Positions 8,930 through 17,933 of a DNA stretch of 64,000 bases are shown in pieces. Source of the stretch: RFSX01 sp965230215. GTDB lineage: Bacteria; Bacteroidota; Bacteroidia; Chitinophagales; Saprospiraceae. How positions within the stretch are numbered: position 1 is the stretch's first letter; each line of letters starts with the position of its first letter. The notes under the pieces were generated by a model that saw only the letters and a list, made by a program, of their open reading frames with translations, searched no databases and was not told where the DNA came from. The position numbers were made by a program, and so were the translations under genes. Where the stretch lies: contig CBDDKN010000001.1 in the NCBI GenBank assembly GCA_965230215.1, positions 806,001-870,000 of the forward strand. Direction: 5' to 3'.

Positions 8930-9517
8930 TTAAGCATAAAAAGTATGGTACATCCAATCCTGCGTCAAAGCTCCGGAGACCATGGAGAATACAAGTAATA
9001 TGGGCAATTTTATCAATTCATCAAGAATGGGGAATGTATACAAGCGAAATATCACCTTATAAAACTGGAAATACCCTGTAATCGTTACCAGTACTGCAAG
9101 AATATGCCAGGCATTATGATAACTGTGAAGCAGGTGATATAGGAACATGCCAAGAAGTATCAACAAGATAGGAATAGGAAAATCCAGAAATCGAATTTTG
9201 TTCTGCTTCTCCTTTGGATTAATCTCATTATAAATCTCTTCAGATTTCAGTATCGACTTCAGCTTCCTTAGTTTGATTTTTTCAATTTCTATCTGTTCTT
9301 CATCAATATAATATTCGACTGATGTCTTAAAGCCCTTTTGAAAAACTATCAATTTTTCATTTCCAGAACTCAATATCAATTGCCCTTCCCGAAAAACACC
9401 ACGATCCAGTAATTTATCATTTCGGTACATACTTACCTCTGCACCTGCATCACCTACAATAATAGATACGAATCTATGTGCGTCATCTTTATAGTTATAG
9501 TAAAAGTTTCTAAACAT
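8930..9517 (-). CDS. Membrane protein with N-terminal beta-rich domain, unknown
   Basis: 195 residues. The first 75 residues alternate hydrophobic and charged residues in a beta-sheet-like pattern (FVSIIVGDAGAEVSMY, EKLIVFQKGFKTSVEYYIDEE). A charged helix (IEIEKIKLRKLKSILKSEE) follows, then three hydrophobic segments near residues 112-128, 133-152 and 168-185. No family is recognised. The layout, a small soluble beta domain feeding into a short membrane domain, recalls the FHA-like/DUF805 protein at 18842-19450, but no sequence similarity is evident to me. Confidence 0.65.
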   Translation of the reverse strand: MFRNFYYNYKDDAHRFVSIIVGDAGAEVSMYRNDKLLDRGVFREGQLILSSGNEKLIVFQKGFKTSVEYYIDEEQIEIEKIKLRKLKSILKSEEIYNEINPKEKQNKIRFLDFPIPILLILLGMFLYHLLHSYHNAWHILAVLVTITGYFQFYKVIFRLYTFPILDELIKLPILLVFSMVSGALTQDWMYHTFYA

Positions 9518-9592
9518 TAATGGCTTTATTTTAACTGGAAAACCTAAAATATATCAAATCAGGAATAAGCTGGCATAAACAAAAGAGAACTT

Positions 9593-9997
9593 TCAGATAA
9601 ATTCATGTATTTCTTTCAGGTAATGAGAAGGGAGTCCAATAGCTTTAGACAAGTCATACAGGGCTTCTGCATATGCAGGATTGGCACCTTCTAACTTTTC
9701 GTCAGGCAGATTATAACATATCGCTTCATGAATTTGACCAGATTCAATGACAACTGAAACCGTTTCAGGAATATAATCAGAGACGCTAGCTTCAGAATAC
9801 AAATCCTTTATTCTGTTTTCATTTACTGTGACCAACAAACCATATGAACGTTTTCCCATGCACGGAACCAGGGATGCCCGATTGCCAATCTTTAATTTAA
9901 AATTATCAAGATAGGCTACGTGAACATGTTCGGGTTCCAGGCCTTTGTCTTCCAGCATTTGTACATCCATAAACAATCCGTAAAAGAAAATCTTCAT
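9593..9997 (-). CDS. Gamma-glutamylcyclotransferase-like (AIG2/GGCT fold) protein
   Basis: About 134 residues starting at ATG (MKIFFYGLFMD); a GTG two codons further upstream is less likely. The opening F-[FV]-Y-G-x-[LF] matches the substrate-binding loop of the GGCT/AIG2-like fold. The middle SYGLLVTVNENRIKDLYSEASVSDYIPETVSV corresponds to the G-x-[LV]-[FY] and 'L-D-x-x-E-G-x-x-Y-x-x-x-x-V' region, although the usual catalytic-site E-G is replaced here by EASVSDY. Known members cleave gamma-glutamyl amines or peptides; divergence at that motif makes the reaction uncertain. Confidence 0.72.
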   Translation of the reverse strand: MKIFFYGLFMDVQMLEDKGLEPEHVHVAYLDNFKLKIGNRASLVPCMGKRSYGLLVTVNENRIKDLYSEASVSDYIPETVSVVIESGQIHEAICYNLPDEKLEGANPAYAEALYDLSKAIGLPSHYLKEIHEFI

Positions 9998-10015
9998 AGA
10001 CACAATTTATATAAA

Positions 10016-10615
10016 CTAAAATCTATAGCCAATATCTAAACGCCCCCCCACTTCTCTATAATTTGATAGTTCACTGGCGCCAACACCAACTGCTTTTTCA
10101 ATAGTATGTTCAATAGAGAACTCTATAATAAAATGATCTTTTATAATCCATTTGTAACCTAGTATTAGCCCATAGTTAATAGATTTAAAGACAGCCTCTT
10201 CCCGATCCCAGTCTGGAATTTGGTTTCCTGTAAAGTCTTCATATTCTTCAAGGTATCCCCTGTCTCTACTAATTAAATAATCTGCGCTGAAGTAGGGCCC
10301 CATATAAAACCCTCTAAATTTTGATTTTTCACCAAAATAAAACTTCCCAGCAATACTTGGAGACAATCGCCTTTGGCCAAACATCTTTACGTTTATTCCT
10401 GAAGTATCTATTTTTGCCAATGAGGCATTCCTAGTTGTATAAAAACATCCAACTTCTATAGCTATACTTTTAGCAAACATTACCTCATAATTCAAACGTA
10501 TTGAACTACTACTCAATTCAAAAACATCAATCTTTGCTTCATGCTTAACTTGTGCATCAAGTTTGGGAAGAAATAAAAAAATCGACAAACCTGAAATCAA
10601 AAAATATCTGAACAT
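10016..10615 (-). CDS. Predicted outer-membrane beta-barrel protein, unknown
   Basis: 199 residues with a signal peptide (MFRYFLISGLSIFLFLPKLDAQ) and alternating amphipathic strands (SIRLNYEVMFAKSIAIEVGCFY, KFRGFYMGPYFSADYL, INYGLILGYKWI), ending in aromatic Phe after GYR, the usual C-terminal beta-signal of outer-membrane barrels. The length suits an 8-stranded barrel of the DUF3575 or OmpA-like beta-barrel type. First gene of the compact minus-strand run that ends at 3850. Confidence 0.68.
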   Translation of the reverse strand: MFRYFLISGLSIFLFLPKLDAQVKHEAKIDVFELSSSSIRLNYEVMFAKSIAIEVGCFYTTRNASLAKIDTSGINVKMFGQRRLSPSIAGKFYFGEKSKFRGFYMGPYFSADYLISRDRGYLEEYEDFTGNQIPDWDREEAVFKSINYGLILGYKWIIKDHFIIEFSIEHTIEKAVGVGASELSNYREVGGRLDIGYRF

Positions 10616-10675
10616 TAAAATGGACGTTTTCTCAATAATTTATAAAAGATTATGCAATTCAAGGGGCAATTGGAT

Positions 10676-11953
10676 TTAGCGCTTGACAAAGCAGTATGCT
10701 TTAGACCTTCCATCGCGGAAAAGCATCAAGTAATATAAACCAGGTTCTAATTGATCGACCAAGATTTCTTTTTCATATCCACGACTCATAATCACTTGCC
10801 CAAGGCTGTTCATTATAATCATGCGATCAAAGCGTTCACTTGATACAACATAAAGCACATTATCAACTGGGTTAGGGTAAATTATATCATCATAGTAATC
10901 AATTGTATTCGATGAAGCACTTATGTCTTTTCTGGTAATAGACAAGCTATCAATGGTAAATTCACTAATGCCATAGGACCCTACCGGGGTCCAAACAGGT
11001 GATGCCATAAGCAATACATAATTGAATTCATCAAATGGCTCATTCACAGGAATATTATAAAGCGAGACAGTTCTTACTGTAGAGTCTCCAGCAAGTACAT
11101 TCCACACATTGCGTGCATTTGATCCAGTCTCGCCAGGAAATCCCTGACCCAACACAACGGAGCAAAGGCCTTCCCCAGTACAGCTATACGTAAAGTGAAT
11201 ATCTATTAGACCTGAATTATCTTCTAATTCCCTTTGAATATATGTATCAATATTGCCTTCAAAAAATGGAATATTACTTCTTAACAAGATGGCATTGTCA
11301 CCCTCAGACAATGAAGACACCCGCTCCATATTGGGTACAAGATCATACCTGTTTACCTCAAAGGTGTTAATCCAGTTTTCAGGAAGGTCTTCATTATCAT
11401 AATTTTCAAAGCCTTCAAACATAATCTCAACCCGTTCATCCCCGTCTATATCAATATTACAAGATGAGAGAACCTCATATCGATTGTTACAACCTGGACT
11501 ATTATTACCGATGTAATATCTGCCATATTTCTCAAGATGGTTACATATATGCTCATAAGAACATAAAGCCAACAATGGATTATCGGAAATGGCAATCAAA
11601 TCAAAGTCACTGAGATTGTGGATACCTTCTATAGATTTCAAGTACCTGTTATTTGTTATAACCATGTTGTGACCGATGCCCTCCAAATTAGCTAAGCCAT
11701 CTATATTTTCTAAAGCTGAATCTCTGATATGAACAAACTGACTGACATATTCTATCTGAATCAGACTATCAACATTTGTAACATCATCACCGAATACTCT
11801 TAGCTCTCCGTATATATTTATACAATCAGGGAATCTGAGTGGAAAACTATCAATATCGGCTTGAGATGAAAACCAAAAAGTACGGTCACAGTCCTGGGAA
11901 GCAAGAACTGTACAAACACATGAAAAGAGCAAAATAAGAAGATGGTTTTTCAT
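10676..11953 (-). CDS. Secreted T9SS protein with receptor L-domain-like LRR segment
   Basis: About 425 residues from the ATG that gives MKNHLLILLFSCVCTVLASQ, a good signal peptide (the upstream in-frame TTG gives a poor one). Residues about 25-120 resemble the receptor L-domain/leucine-rich arrangement common in Bacteroidota surface proteins (INIYGELRVFG, NIDGLANLEGIGHNMVI, NNRYLKSIEGIHNLSDF), closing with a Cys pair. A beta-sandwich middle (YDLVPNMERVSSLSEGDNAILLRS) looks like a carbohydrate-binding type fold. The end, IDYYDDIIYPNPVDNVLYV to KAYCFVKR, is a type A T9SS sorting domain with the typical YPNPV start. Probably anchored on the cell surface; ligand unknown. Confidence 0.82.
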   Translation of the reverse strand: MKNHLLILLFSCVCTVLASQDCDRTFWFSSQADIDSFPLRFPDCINIYGELRVFGDDVTNVDSLIQIEYVSQFVHIRDSALENIDGLANLEGIGHNMVITNNRYLKSIEGIHNLSDFDLIAISDNPLLALCSYEHICNHLEKYGRYYIGNNSPGCNNRYEVLSSCNIDIDGDERVEIMFEGFENYDNEDLPENWINTFEVNRYDLVPNMERVSSLSEGDNAILLRSNIPFFEGNIDTYIQRELEDNSGLIDIHFTYSCTGEGLCSVVLGQGFPGETGSNARNVWNVLAGDSTVRTVSLYNIPVNEPFDEFNYVLLMASPVWTPVGSYGISEFTIDSLSITRKDISASSNTIDYYDDIIYPNPVDNVLYVVSSERFDRMIIMNSLGQVIMSRGYEKEILVDQLEPGLYYLMLFRDGRSKAYCFVKR

Positions 11954-12089
11954 AATGATATTTTCATATGAGCCAAATAGAACACATAAGAACATACTCA
12001 ATTTAATCAAAACGCATGAAATTCAGGAATGAGACCTCAAGAGCCTTAGGCAATTGTCTATATGGAGATGCTTTAAAGACAGTGACCAA

Positions 12090-12893
12090 TTATCCAAGCA
12101 GTTTGGCCAGTATCTTTTCTTCTTCCGCAATCATACTTGCCATTTCTTTAGCCCAGCTCTGATAGGTAATCAGTGAAGGATGTACGCCATCACTGAAAAA
12201 GTCTGCGTCAGTCGAATTTGGCGCATATTTATCCCCCCAAGTCTTCAAGGAAATGACTTCTTCAGCGTAGTATACATCTTTAATACCCTTTACAGTTTGA
12301 GATAATGACACACCCAATATCTCAACAAGATTTCCAATCACAAACTTTATCAATGGCGTAAAAGCGGGAAAGGATTTGATGGGTGGCATATTATTAAAAA
12401 CAATCACTGCATCAGCTTGGATACTCTTTAAATCAGCTATCAGTTTCTCTACTTCTCGAGCCCATCGCCATGGGGTATTCAATGTAAATGCATCATTGCC
12501 GCCTAGTCCGATAACAAAAAGATCAGGCTTGTAGTTTTCAATCTTAGGCAAGAGTCTCTCGCGTACTTGCTTAATCGTATACCCACTACGAGCATATACT
12601 CTCCAAGACACATTTCGATTTAGCTTATTGGAAAATGATTTTGAAAAGCTTCCTGCAAATCCTTCAGCATGTGTATCCACGCCCACACCGGCAATTGTAC
12701 TCTCCCCTATAAAGACTACGTTCAAGGCATCTTTGGAACTGTCGCAGTTCACAACGCCATAATTGCCTTTGGCTTCAGGCAGTATGGGCACTTCTTTTCT
12801 AATACGCTTTCCCTGAATATACAACAATGGTAATAATGGCATGGCTATTAGAGAACCCAGTATATATCTGAAATGTATTGACACTCTTTTCAA
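12090..12893 (-). CDS. SGNH/GDSL-family hydrolase, membrane-anchored
   Basis: 267 residues. Block I is VVFIGESTIAGVG (GES instead of GDS, Ser nucleophile), block III GLGGNDAFTL (oxyanion Gly and Asn) and block V DGVHPS with the Asp-x-x-His pair, so all catalytic elements are present. An N-terminal hydrophobic segment (RYILGSLIAMPLLPLLYIQGKRI) anchors it. The likely start is TTG, because the upstream part of this anchor looks conserved in type; the next ATG (12842) would remove half of it. Members deacylate lipids, acetylated sugars or lysophospholipids; substrate unknown. Confidence 0.82.
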   Translation of the reverse strand: MKRVSIHFRYILGSLIAMPLLPLLYIQGKRIRKEVPILPEAKGNYGVVNCDSSKDALNVVFIGESTIAGVGVDTHAEGFAGSFSKSFSNKLNRNVSWRVYARSGYTIKQVRERLLPKIENYKPDLFVIGLGGNDAFTLNTPWRWAREVEKLIADLKSIQADAVIVFNNMPPIKSFPAFTPLIKFVIGNLVEILGVSLSQTVKGIKDVYYAEEVISLKTWGDKYAPNSTDADFFSDGVHPSLITYQSWAKEMASMIAEEEKILAKLLG

Positions 12894-12937
12894 GAATTAT
12901 GAAAGCCTATAAGGTGAGGAATAAAAATAAGAAAACA

Positions 12938-13348
12938 TCAAATCGTGATATCTGGTTCAATCGACAATTTGAGCTCTATAATAGATAAGTAAAGCACAAT
13001 AACAATCTCGACGACAATGTACACATATCCCAATGTTTTGATACTATCCAAATGCACTATAGCCATAACAAGGGATAAGCAGCAATAAAGAATATTCATA
13101 ATGGCTATCATCCTCAATGACCTTTGATACGGAAACAAGCATTTGTTGTATGCCAAGAAGTCAAACAATGCAAAAAACAAAGGAATAATAGCAAGCAAAT
13201 AAAGCACATGTCGGGGAACCCCAAATATGTACTCAAATTTTACCAGCACAACACCTAGTAAAAATGAAGAGATTAGCGCACCGAAGCCATCAATTACAAA
13301 GATTCCATAATCAATACTCTTTGCATATTTATAAATAGACTTAAACAC
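12938..13348 (-). CDS. Small four-helix membrane protein, unknown
   Basis: 136 residues, predicted GTG start (no ATG precedes the first helix). Four hydrophobic helices near residues 15-35, 44-62, 78-97 and 105-128, with short polar loops and little else. No family recognised. It resembles small 'DUF' membrane proteins often found singly in Bacteroidota. Lies alone between the SGNH hydrolase gene and the divergent rhlE promoter region. Confidence 0.62.
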   Translation of the reverse strand: MFKSIYKYAKSIDYGIFVIDGFGALISSFLLGVVLVKFEYIFGVPRHVLYLLAIIPLFFALFDFLAYNKCLFPYQRSLRMIAIMNILYCCLSLVMAIVHLDSIKTLGYVYIVVEIVIVLYLSIIELKLSIEPDITI

Positions 13349-13512
13349 AATGTTGATTTTATCTTAATTAACGCTATAAAAATAGTTGTTTTGAGAAATT
13401 GGATACATGGAACGTGTGAACAGATTCATAATCCCCTTATCACTGTTATAATTAATGCTGTATGGATATAACAAGCGGAATTCTGGAAAAAGCAACTTAT
13501 TAGAATTTTATC

Positions 13513-13520
13513 TATCTTTG
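13513..13520 (+). promoter_or_regulatory. Bacteroidota -7 promoter element TATCTTTG for rhlE-csp, with long leader
   Basis: An exact match to TAnnTTTG, the -7 element used by the primary sigma factor of Bacteroidota, 81 bp upstream of the helicase ATG. No clean TTTG -33 box is visible at the expected distance. Initiation about 7 bp downstream would leave a leader of about 75 nt (13527-13601), T- and C-rich with short complementary runs (CTACTCATAG, CTATTAGTAAC). A long leader in front of a cold-inducible helicase/CSP pair suggests temperature-dependent folding, which is inference. Confidence 0.6.
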
Positions 13521-13601
13521 TGGTTCGGCAGTCTACTCATAGATACTCCCTCCTATTAGTAACCTTTCCGTTTTTATTAGAATAATCTAGAGATAAGAGA
13601 A

Positions 13602-14831
13602 ATGAACTTCAATGAATTGAATTTGATTGAGCCTATCAAACGGGCTCTAAGAGAATGTAATTATAAGGAACCTACAGAAATACAGAGTAAAGCGATTCCC
13701 CTGGTATTACAGCGAAACGATTTACTTGCGTGTGCACAGACAGGAACTGGAAAGACAGCTGCGTTTGTCCTACCCATTGTCCAGTTGATAGATAATAAAG
13801 AAGCTAAACATAATAAGCCAGTAAGGCTAAGATCCCTCATAGTAACACCAACTAGGGAATTAGCTATACAGATCAGTAATAATATTAAGACTTACAGCAA
13901 GTATACCAATGTCAAACAAGCGGTAATATTTGGTGGAGTTAAGCAACACAAACAAGTACAGACCTTAAAAAAAGGTGCACATATACTAGTTGCAACACCT
14001 GGAAGGTTGTTAGATCTGATATCCCAAGGTATTATAACGCTTGAGCATATAAAGCTGTTTGTACTGGATGAAGCTGATCGTATGTTAGATATGGGTTTCA
14101 TTAATGACATAAAGAAACTTCTAAAATTGTTGCCGAAAAATAAACAGTCATTGTTTTTCTCTGCGACCTTGCCACCTAATATTATCAAGCTATCTCAGCA
14201 GATATTAATCAATCCTAAAAGGATCGAAGTCACACCCGTTTCGTCGGCTGCAGAGACAGTTCAACAATATGTGTACTACACTAATAAAAAAACCAAAAAA
14301 TCATTATTGCTTCATATTCTTAAGAATCCAGAGATATCGCAAGTATTGATTTTCGCTAGGACTAAGCATGGTGCAGACAGGATTTGTCGTGATCTGAAGA
14401 AAAAGAATTTCCGGGCGCTAGCCATTCATGGTAACAAAGCTCAAAATCAACGGCAAAAGGCCCTCAACAAGTTTAAGGATAACGAAATACAGATTCTGGT
14501 TGCCACCGATATAGCCGCACGTGGTATTGATATCAATAGCTTGAAATATGTCCTAAATTATGATATACCGAATGAAGCAGAGACATATGTTCACAGAATA
14601 GGTCGATCTGGAAGAGCTGGTAAAAATGGCGTAGCCATATCACTATGTGAACCAGAAGAAAATGCTTACATTTCAAATATTGAAAAACTTATAGGCCCAG
14701 TCATTTCAAAAGTAGAAGAACATCCATACTTACAGACTGACAGACCGATGACTGCTCAAGAAAAGAAAGAGTGGAATAAGGAAAAAAATAAGAGAAAACA
14801 GGCATTTTTTAAAAACCGTAAAAAGAGATAA
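13602..14831 (+). CDS. rhlE: DEAD-box ATP-dependent RNA helicase, RhlE type
   Basis: 409 residues with all helicase motifs: Q motif (about 20-36), motif I AQTGTGKT (45-52), Ia PTRELA (83-88), Ib TPGRLLD (132-138), II DEAD (156-159), III SAT (187-189), V ATDIAARGIDI and VI HRIGRSGRAG (about 330). The tail is short, lysine-rich and ends KAFFKNRKKR-like, as in RhlE proteins that unwind structured RNA during ribosome assembly and cold growth. The cold-shock-domain gene follows after 8 bp, and both share the upstream promoter and long leader. Assignment to RhlE rather than CsdA or DbpA rests on length and absence of an extra RNA-binding domain. Confidence 0.93.
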   Translation: MNFNELNLIEPIKRALRECNYKEPTEIQSKAIPLVLQRNDLLACAQTGTGKTAAFVLPIVQLIDNKEAKHNKPVRLRSLIVTPTRELAIQISNNIKTYSKYTNVKQAVIFGGVKQHKQVQTLKKGAHILVATPGRLLDLISQGIITLEHIKLFVLDEADRMLDMGFINDIKKLLKLLPKNKQSLFFSATLPPNIIKLSQQILINPKRIEVTPVSSAAETVQQYVYYTNKKTKKSLLLHILKNPEISQVLIFARTKHGADRICRDLKKKNFRALAIHGNKAQNQRQKALNKFKDNEIQILVATDIAARGIDINSLKYVLNYDIPNEAETYVHRIGRSGRAGKNGVAISLCEPEENAYISNIEKLIGPVISKVEEHPYLQTDRPMTAQEKKEWNKEKNKRKQAFFKNRKKR

Positions 14832-14839
14832 TTCACTAT

Positions 14840-15295
14840 ATGGCAAAATCGCAACAGACTTACAACAAGAAAGAAAGAGAAAAGAAAAGATTAAAAAAGA
14901 AACAAGACAAACTAGAGCGCAGAGAACAGCGCAAACTTGAAAAGGCCCAAAGAGGAAAGGTTCCAATCGAAGAACAATTCATGTATCTAGATGAATATGG
15001 AAATCTAACCTCGGAAAAACCAGATCCTACCAAAAAGATTGAAATCAAGGCTGAAGATATTCAGCTTGGCGTAAATCATGAACCAAGAGAGTCCTTCGAT
15101 ACTGTAAGAAGAGGAAAGGTTAAATTCTTTTCAGATGAAAAAGGATATGGCTTCATCACAGATAAAGCAACAAAAGAATCCATCTTCGTGCATGCCAGCA
15201 ATGCCTATGAAGAGATAAAAGAAAATCACGTTGTTGAATTTGAAGTTATCAAAGATCAACGTGGCATGAAAGCCATAAATGTGAAAAAGATTTAA
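14840..15295 (+). CDS. Cold-shock-domain protein with long basic N-terminal helix
   Basis: 151 residues. The C-terminal 62 residues are a canonical cold-shock domain: GKVKFFSDEKGYGFI (RNP1-like KGYGFI) and ESIFVHASN (RNP2-like FVH). The N-terminal 45 residues are almost entirely Lys, Arg, Glu and Gln (KKEREKKRLKKKQDKLER), predicted as a long charged helix, followed by an acidic linker. This layout is seen in Bacteroidota homologues linked to rhlE. It should bind single-stranded RNA and act as an RNA chaperone; the basic helix could dock on rRNA or ribosomes, which is inference. Same transcript as the helicase. Confidence 0.9.
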   Translation: MAKSQQTYNKKEREKKRLKKKQDKLERREQRKLEKAQRGKVPIEEQFMYLDEYGNLTSEKPDPTKKIEIKAEDIQLGVNHEPRESFDTVRRGKVKFFSDEKGYGFITDKATKESIFVHASNAYEEIKENHVVEFEVIKDQRGMKAINVKKI

Positions 15296-15441
15296 TAATT
15301 AAACTTAGAGAATTATAAATCTTCATCGCGGATGTTTTGATGCCAAACATGTATTCAAGTTTGAAATAACATGATTGCAGTCAATGAAGAATTCTTTGAT
15401 AATATTGCTCGTATTAAGTTTTAAAAAGCTATACGTTCTTA

Positions 15442-16089
15442 TTAATCCTTAATACACCTTACGGACAATCCCAATCTTTTATCCAGACTAACTCGAAGAA
15501 TATCAGAGCTGCTAAAATTCAAGTATCTGTAAATACCATTGTTGACTGAACCTTCCGTAGAACTGTATAATCCACAGTGTACCCCTATGTCACCATATGC
15601 GCCGTTTGTAACTCTGGTACCCGCAGGTAAGGCTGTGAAACCACTAGAGTTGGTAGCAGCGGTATTTGGAGAATTCCAATGAGACAAACCTGCTTCTTTC
15701 ATTAAACCACCGGCCACCGTGCTCTGTACTCCAAAGCTGGAAGGATCCGTATTTGCATTATTATCCAAAAAGAAGATGAGATCAGTAATCTCAGCATCTG
15801 TTGGTACATGCCATCCCACAGGGCACACATTTAAACTGTTGGTATCAGATACTACATAAAAGTTATATAAAGCACCATATTCTTCATTGCCATAATCGTC
15901 AACCCCATATTCACCATTATCAAACCAAGCCATGCCAGGGCTTGTCAAGTTTAACCACTCAGTATTATCTGTTATCTGTGGAATAGGTGTGCCATCATTA
16001 TACCTGGTTACTTTTAGATTATCAATCATCCATGTCTGAGTACCAATTGTTTTGATCCTATAGGTAATAAGGTAGCTATTAAACAACAC
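15442..16089 (-). pseudogene. FISUMP-domain protein lacking its 5' end (probable truncated gene)
   Basis: About 215 residues matching the Fibrobacter succinogenes major paralogous (FISUMP) domain nearly end to end: IGTQTWMIDNLKVTRYNDGTPIP, YGALYNFYVV, CPVGWHVPTDAEI, SGFTALPAGTR and the closing GLSVRCIKD. Such proteins are exported lipoproteins or T9SS cargo, but here no signal peptide is present: the frame runs from a stop at 16114-16116 through a hydrophobic stretch without an ATG, and the only usable start is a GTG at 16089. The preceding gene ends only 24 bp away, so the normal N-terminus has been lost, probably by deletion. Confidence 0.6.
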
Positions 16090-16113
16090 TAATAATATGT
16101 TCGGAAAGACAAA

Positions 16114-17253
16114 TTAAATTCTAAGGTCAATATCAAATCGGATCCTTTGATTTGTTTCTTTAGCTATGCCATACGGTACAAGTTGATCAACATAATAATA
16201 CTTGGCAATCAACTGTACTTTGTCACTAAGGGCATATGCCGCTACAAGTTCAACGCCTTGCAAGTTGCTTAAGCGACCATCGGGAGAATTATTAGCGGAA
16301 TAGCTCCATCTTGCCCAGTCATTCTGCGACATGAAATCTAAAATTGAAAACCTTTGCAGGTAGGCATAGCTGGCTTTAAACATCCACGTCTTGGCCTTAT
16401 ACGCTTTGCCGTGTTGAAGACCTGCGATCAATCCGGTTTTTTCATCCTGTAACTCACTGGCTATATCTCTACTTTGGCTGTAGTCTTCAAAGTTTAAGTA
16501 GTAATCAAACTCAAGCGTTAGTCTGTCATCATTCAATATTCTCAACTGCGTGCCAAAGTGGAAGATACTGTAATCAATGAAGAAAGAATGATCCCCATCA
16601 GGGATATCAGGAATGTTCCGGAAAAAGTATAAAGCTGGAAAAATCTTTATTCTCTCCCCTCCTAAACTTACTGTTGTCTGCAAACCCTGCATATAGGCAT
16701 CATCGAAGAATGACCCATCATTGGATATGAGTAAGAGATGTGCCCCTGTAAATGAAATTTTGTCGACAAAACTTGAGTTAAACATTTGCGTATTTTCAAT
16801 TGCAACTCCTTCTGGAAAAACATTATCACTCCAAAATAACTCGTTTGTTTTCTTAAATGGAAAGGTGTTTTTCCCAAACCACATTTTAGTAGAACCAAGA
16901 TCCGCCTTAAAATATATCTTTTCAAAGCCCAATGGCAAGGTTCCAAATTCCTTAAAGCCTTTACCAATTGTAAGCTGTGGGTCTTGCTGTTTATTTTGAT
17001 CACCGGTCCTTATTCGAAACCCTATCGTATACCATTTATTTTGATATGTTGCTCCCGTTCTGAACCTATACCTTAGTCTGGATCTGTCGTCCCTGTAAGT
17101 CCCATCTGATCGTCGAGAGTCCCAATCCTGCTCAGCTCTAAATCTGAAATCCATCTCGAAATCAATTTTGTTCAATACAGAATCAATTTGCGCATTGATA
17201 CCACTACTAAACATACATGCCAATACTATTACACAGAAAGTAATAGATTTCAT
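16114..17253 (-). CDS. Outer-membrane porin-like beta-barrel protein
   Basis: 379 residues with a signal peptide ending SGINAQ. The mature part opens with FEMDFRFRAEQDWDSRRSDGTYRDDRSRLRYRFR, the start of the alginate-export/putative-porin family barrels, and alternates amphipathic strands to the C-terminal FDIDLRI. Motifs such as MWFGKNTFPFKKTNELFW (loop) and GVELVAAYALSDKVQLIAKYYYVDQ (strands) fit a 16-18-stranded barrel. Likely a general or sugar-acid porin. The last base pairs sit 24 bp from the truncated FISUMP gene. Confidence 0.8.
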   Translation of the reverse strand: MKSITFCVIVLACMFSSGINAQIDSVLNKIDFEMDFRFRAEQDWDSRRSDGTYRDDRSRLRYRFRTGATYQNKWYTIGFRIRTGDQNKQQDPQLTIGKGFKEFGTLPLGFEKIYFKADLGSTKMWFGKNTFPFKKTNELFWSDNVFPEGVAIENTQMFNSSFVDKISFTGAHLLLISNDGSFFDDAYMQGLQTTVSLGGERIKIFPALYFFRNIPDIPDGDHSFFIDYSIFHFGTQLRILNDDRLTLEFDYYLNFEDYSQSRDIASELQDEKTGLIAGLQHGKAYKAKTWMFKASYAYLQRFSILDFMSQNDWARWSYSANNSPDGRLSNLQGVELVAAYALSDKVQLIAKYYYVDQLVPYGIAKETNQRIRFDIDLRI

Positions 17254-17328
17254 AAAACAGGATATTGTGATTTAAATGACTAAGATATGAAAAAGCGAAT
17301 GCGATGAAAGGGAAAGCTTAAGATTGAA

Positions 17329-17862
17329 CTATTCTTCATTGCTACGACACCTGGAATAAACGACATTATCAGAATTGTCCACATCAGTTTTACCTTGAAC
17401 CTTATTAAAGCCATGCCTTTCCAAGAGCTTTATGGAGCTCAAATTCTTGTAATGCGTATAGGCCTCAACACAATGCAATTGTAATTGATTGAAGGCGAAA
17501 TCCAGTAAGGCTCTAAGGCTTTCCGTCATAACCCCCTTACCATGATAATTCGGGTGTAGGTCATATCCCACCTCTGCATGTTTCTTATCTTCAGAGAAAT
17601 TCCACAAGCATATACTGCCCACCATTTCACTCGAATCTTTCAAGCAAATGGCCCAATAAAATGATTCACCATTATCAACAGCATTGCTAATCCTGGTAAT
17701 AAAGGCAAGCGCTTCATCTTCAGTCTCAGCAGAAGACCTATCCACATATTTATTAACTTCCCCATCAGATCGAAGAAAAGAGATTACAGGCCAGTCTGTA
17801 TCCAGTAGTTTTCTAAGCCGCAACCGGTCGGTATGCAATTCTGTGAACACCAGTGAACTCAT
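17329..17862 (-). CDS. GNAT-family N-acetyltransferase, RimJ/RimL type
   Basis: 177 residues starting FTELHTDRLRLRKL, the typical opening of RimJ/RimL/YdaF acetyltransferases. The acetyl-CoA motif is AEVGYDLHPNYHGKGVMTESLRALLDFAF (Q/R-x-x-G-x-G/A represented by HGKGVM), followed by HCVEAYTHYKNLSSIKLLERHGF, the conserved N-x-x-S-x-x-x-L-E-x-x-G-F. Probably acetylates an amino group of a protein N-terminus or small molecule. Monocistronic by position. Confidence 0.88.
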   Translation of the reverse strand: MSSLVFTELHTDRLRLRKLLDTDWPVISFLRSDGEVNKYVDRSSAETEDEALAFITRISNAVDNGESFYWAICLKDSSEMVGSICLWNFSEDKKHAEVGYDLHPNYHGKGVMTESLRALLDFAFNQLQLHCVEAYTHYKNLSSIKLLERHGFNKVQGKTDVDNSDNVVYSRCRSNEE

Positions 17863-17933
17863 ATTGCAATTTACACATATCGTAAATATATAAGGCCATA
17901 TTTGATCTCATACCAGACTTTGAGTCGAGAGAT

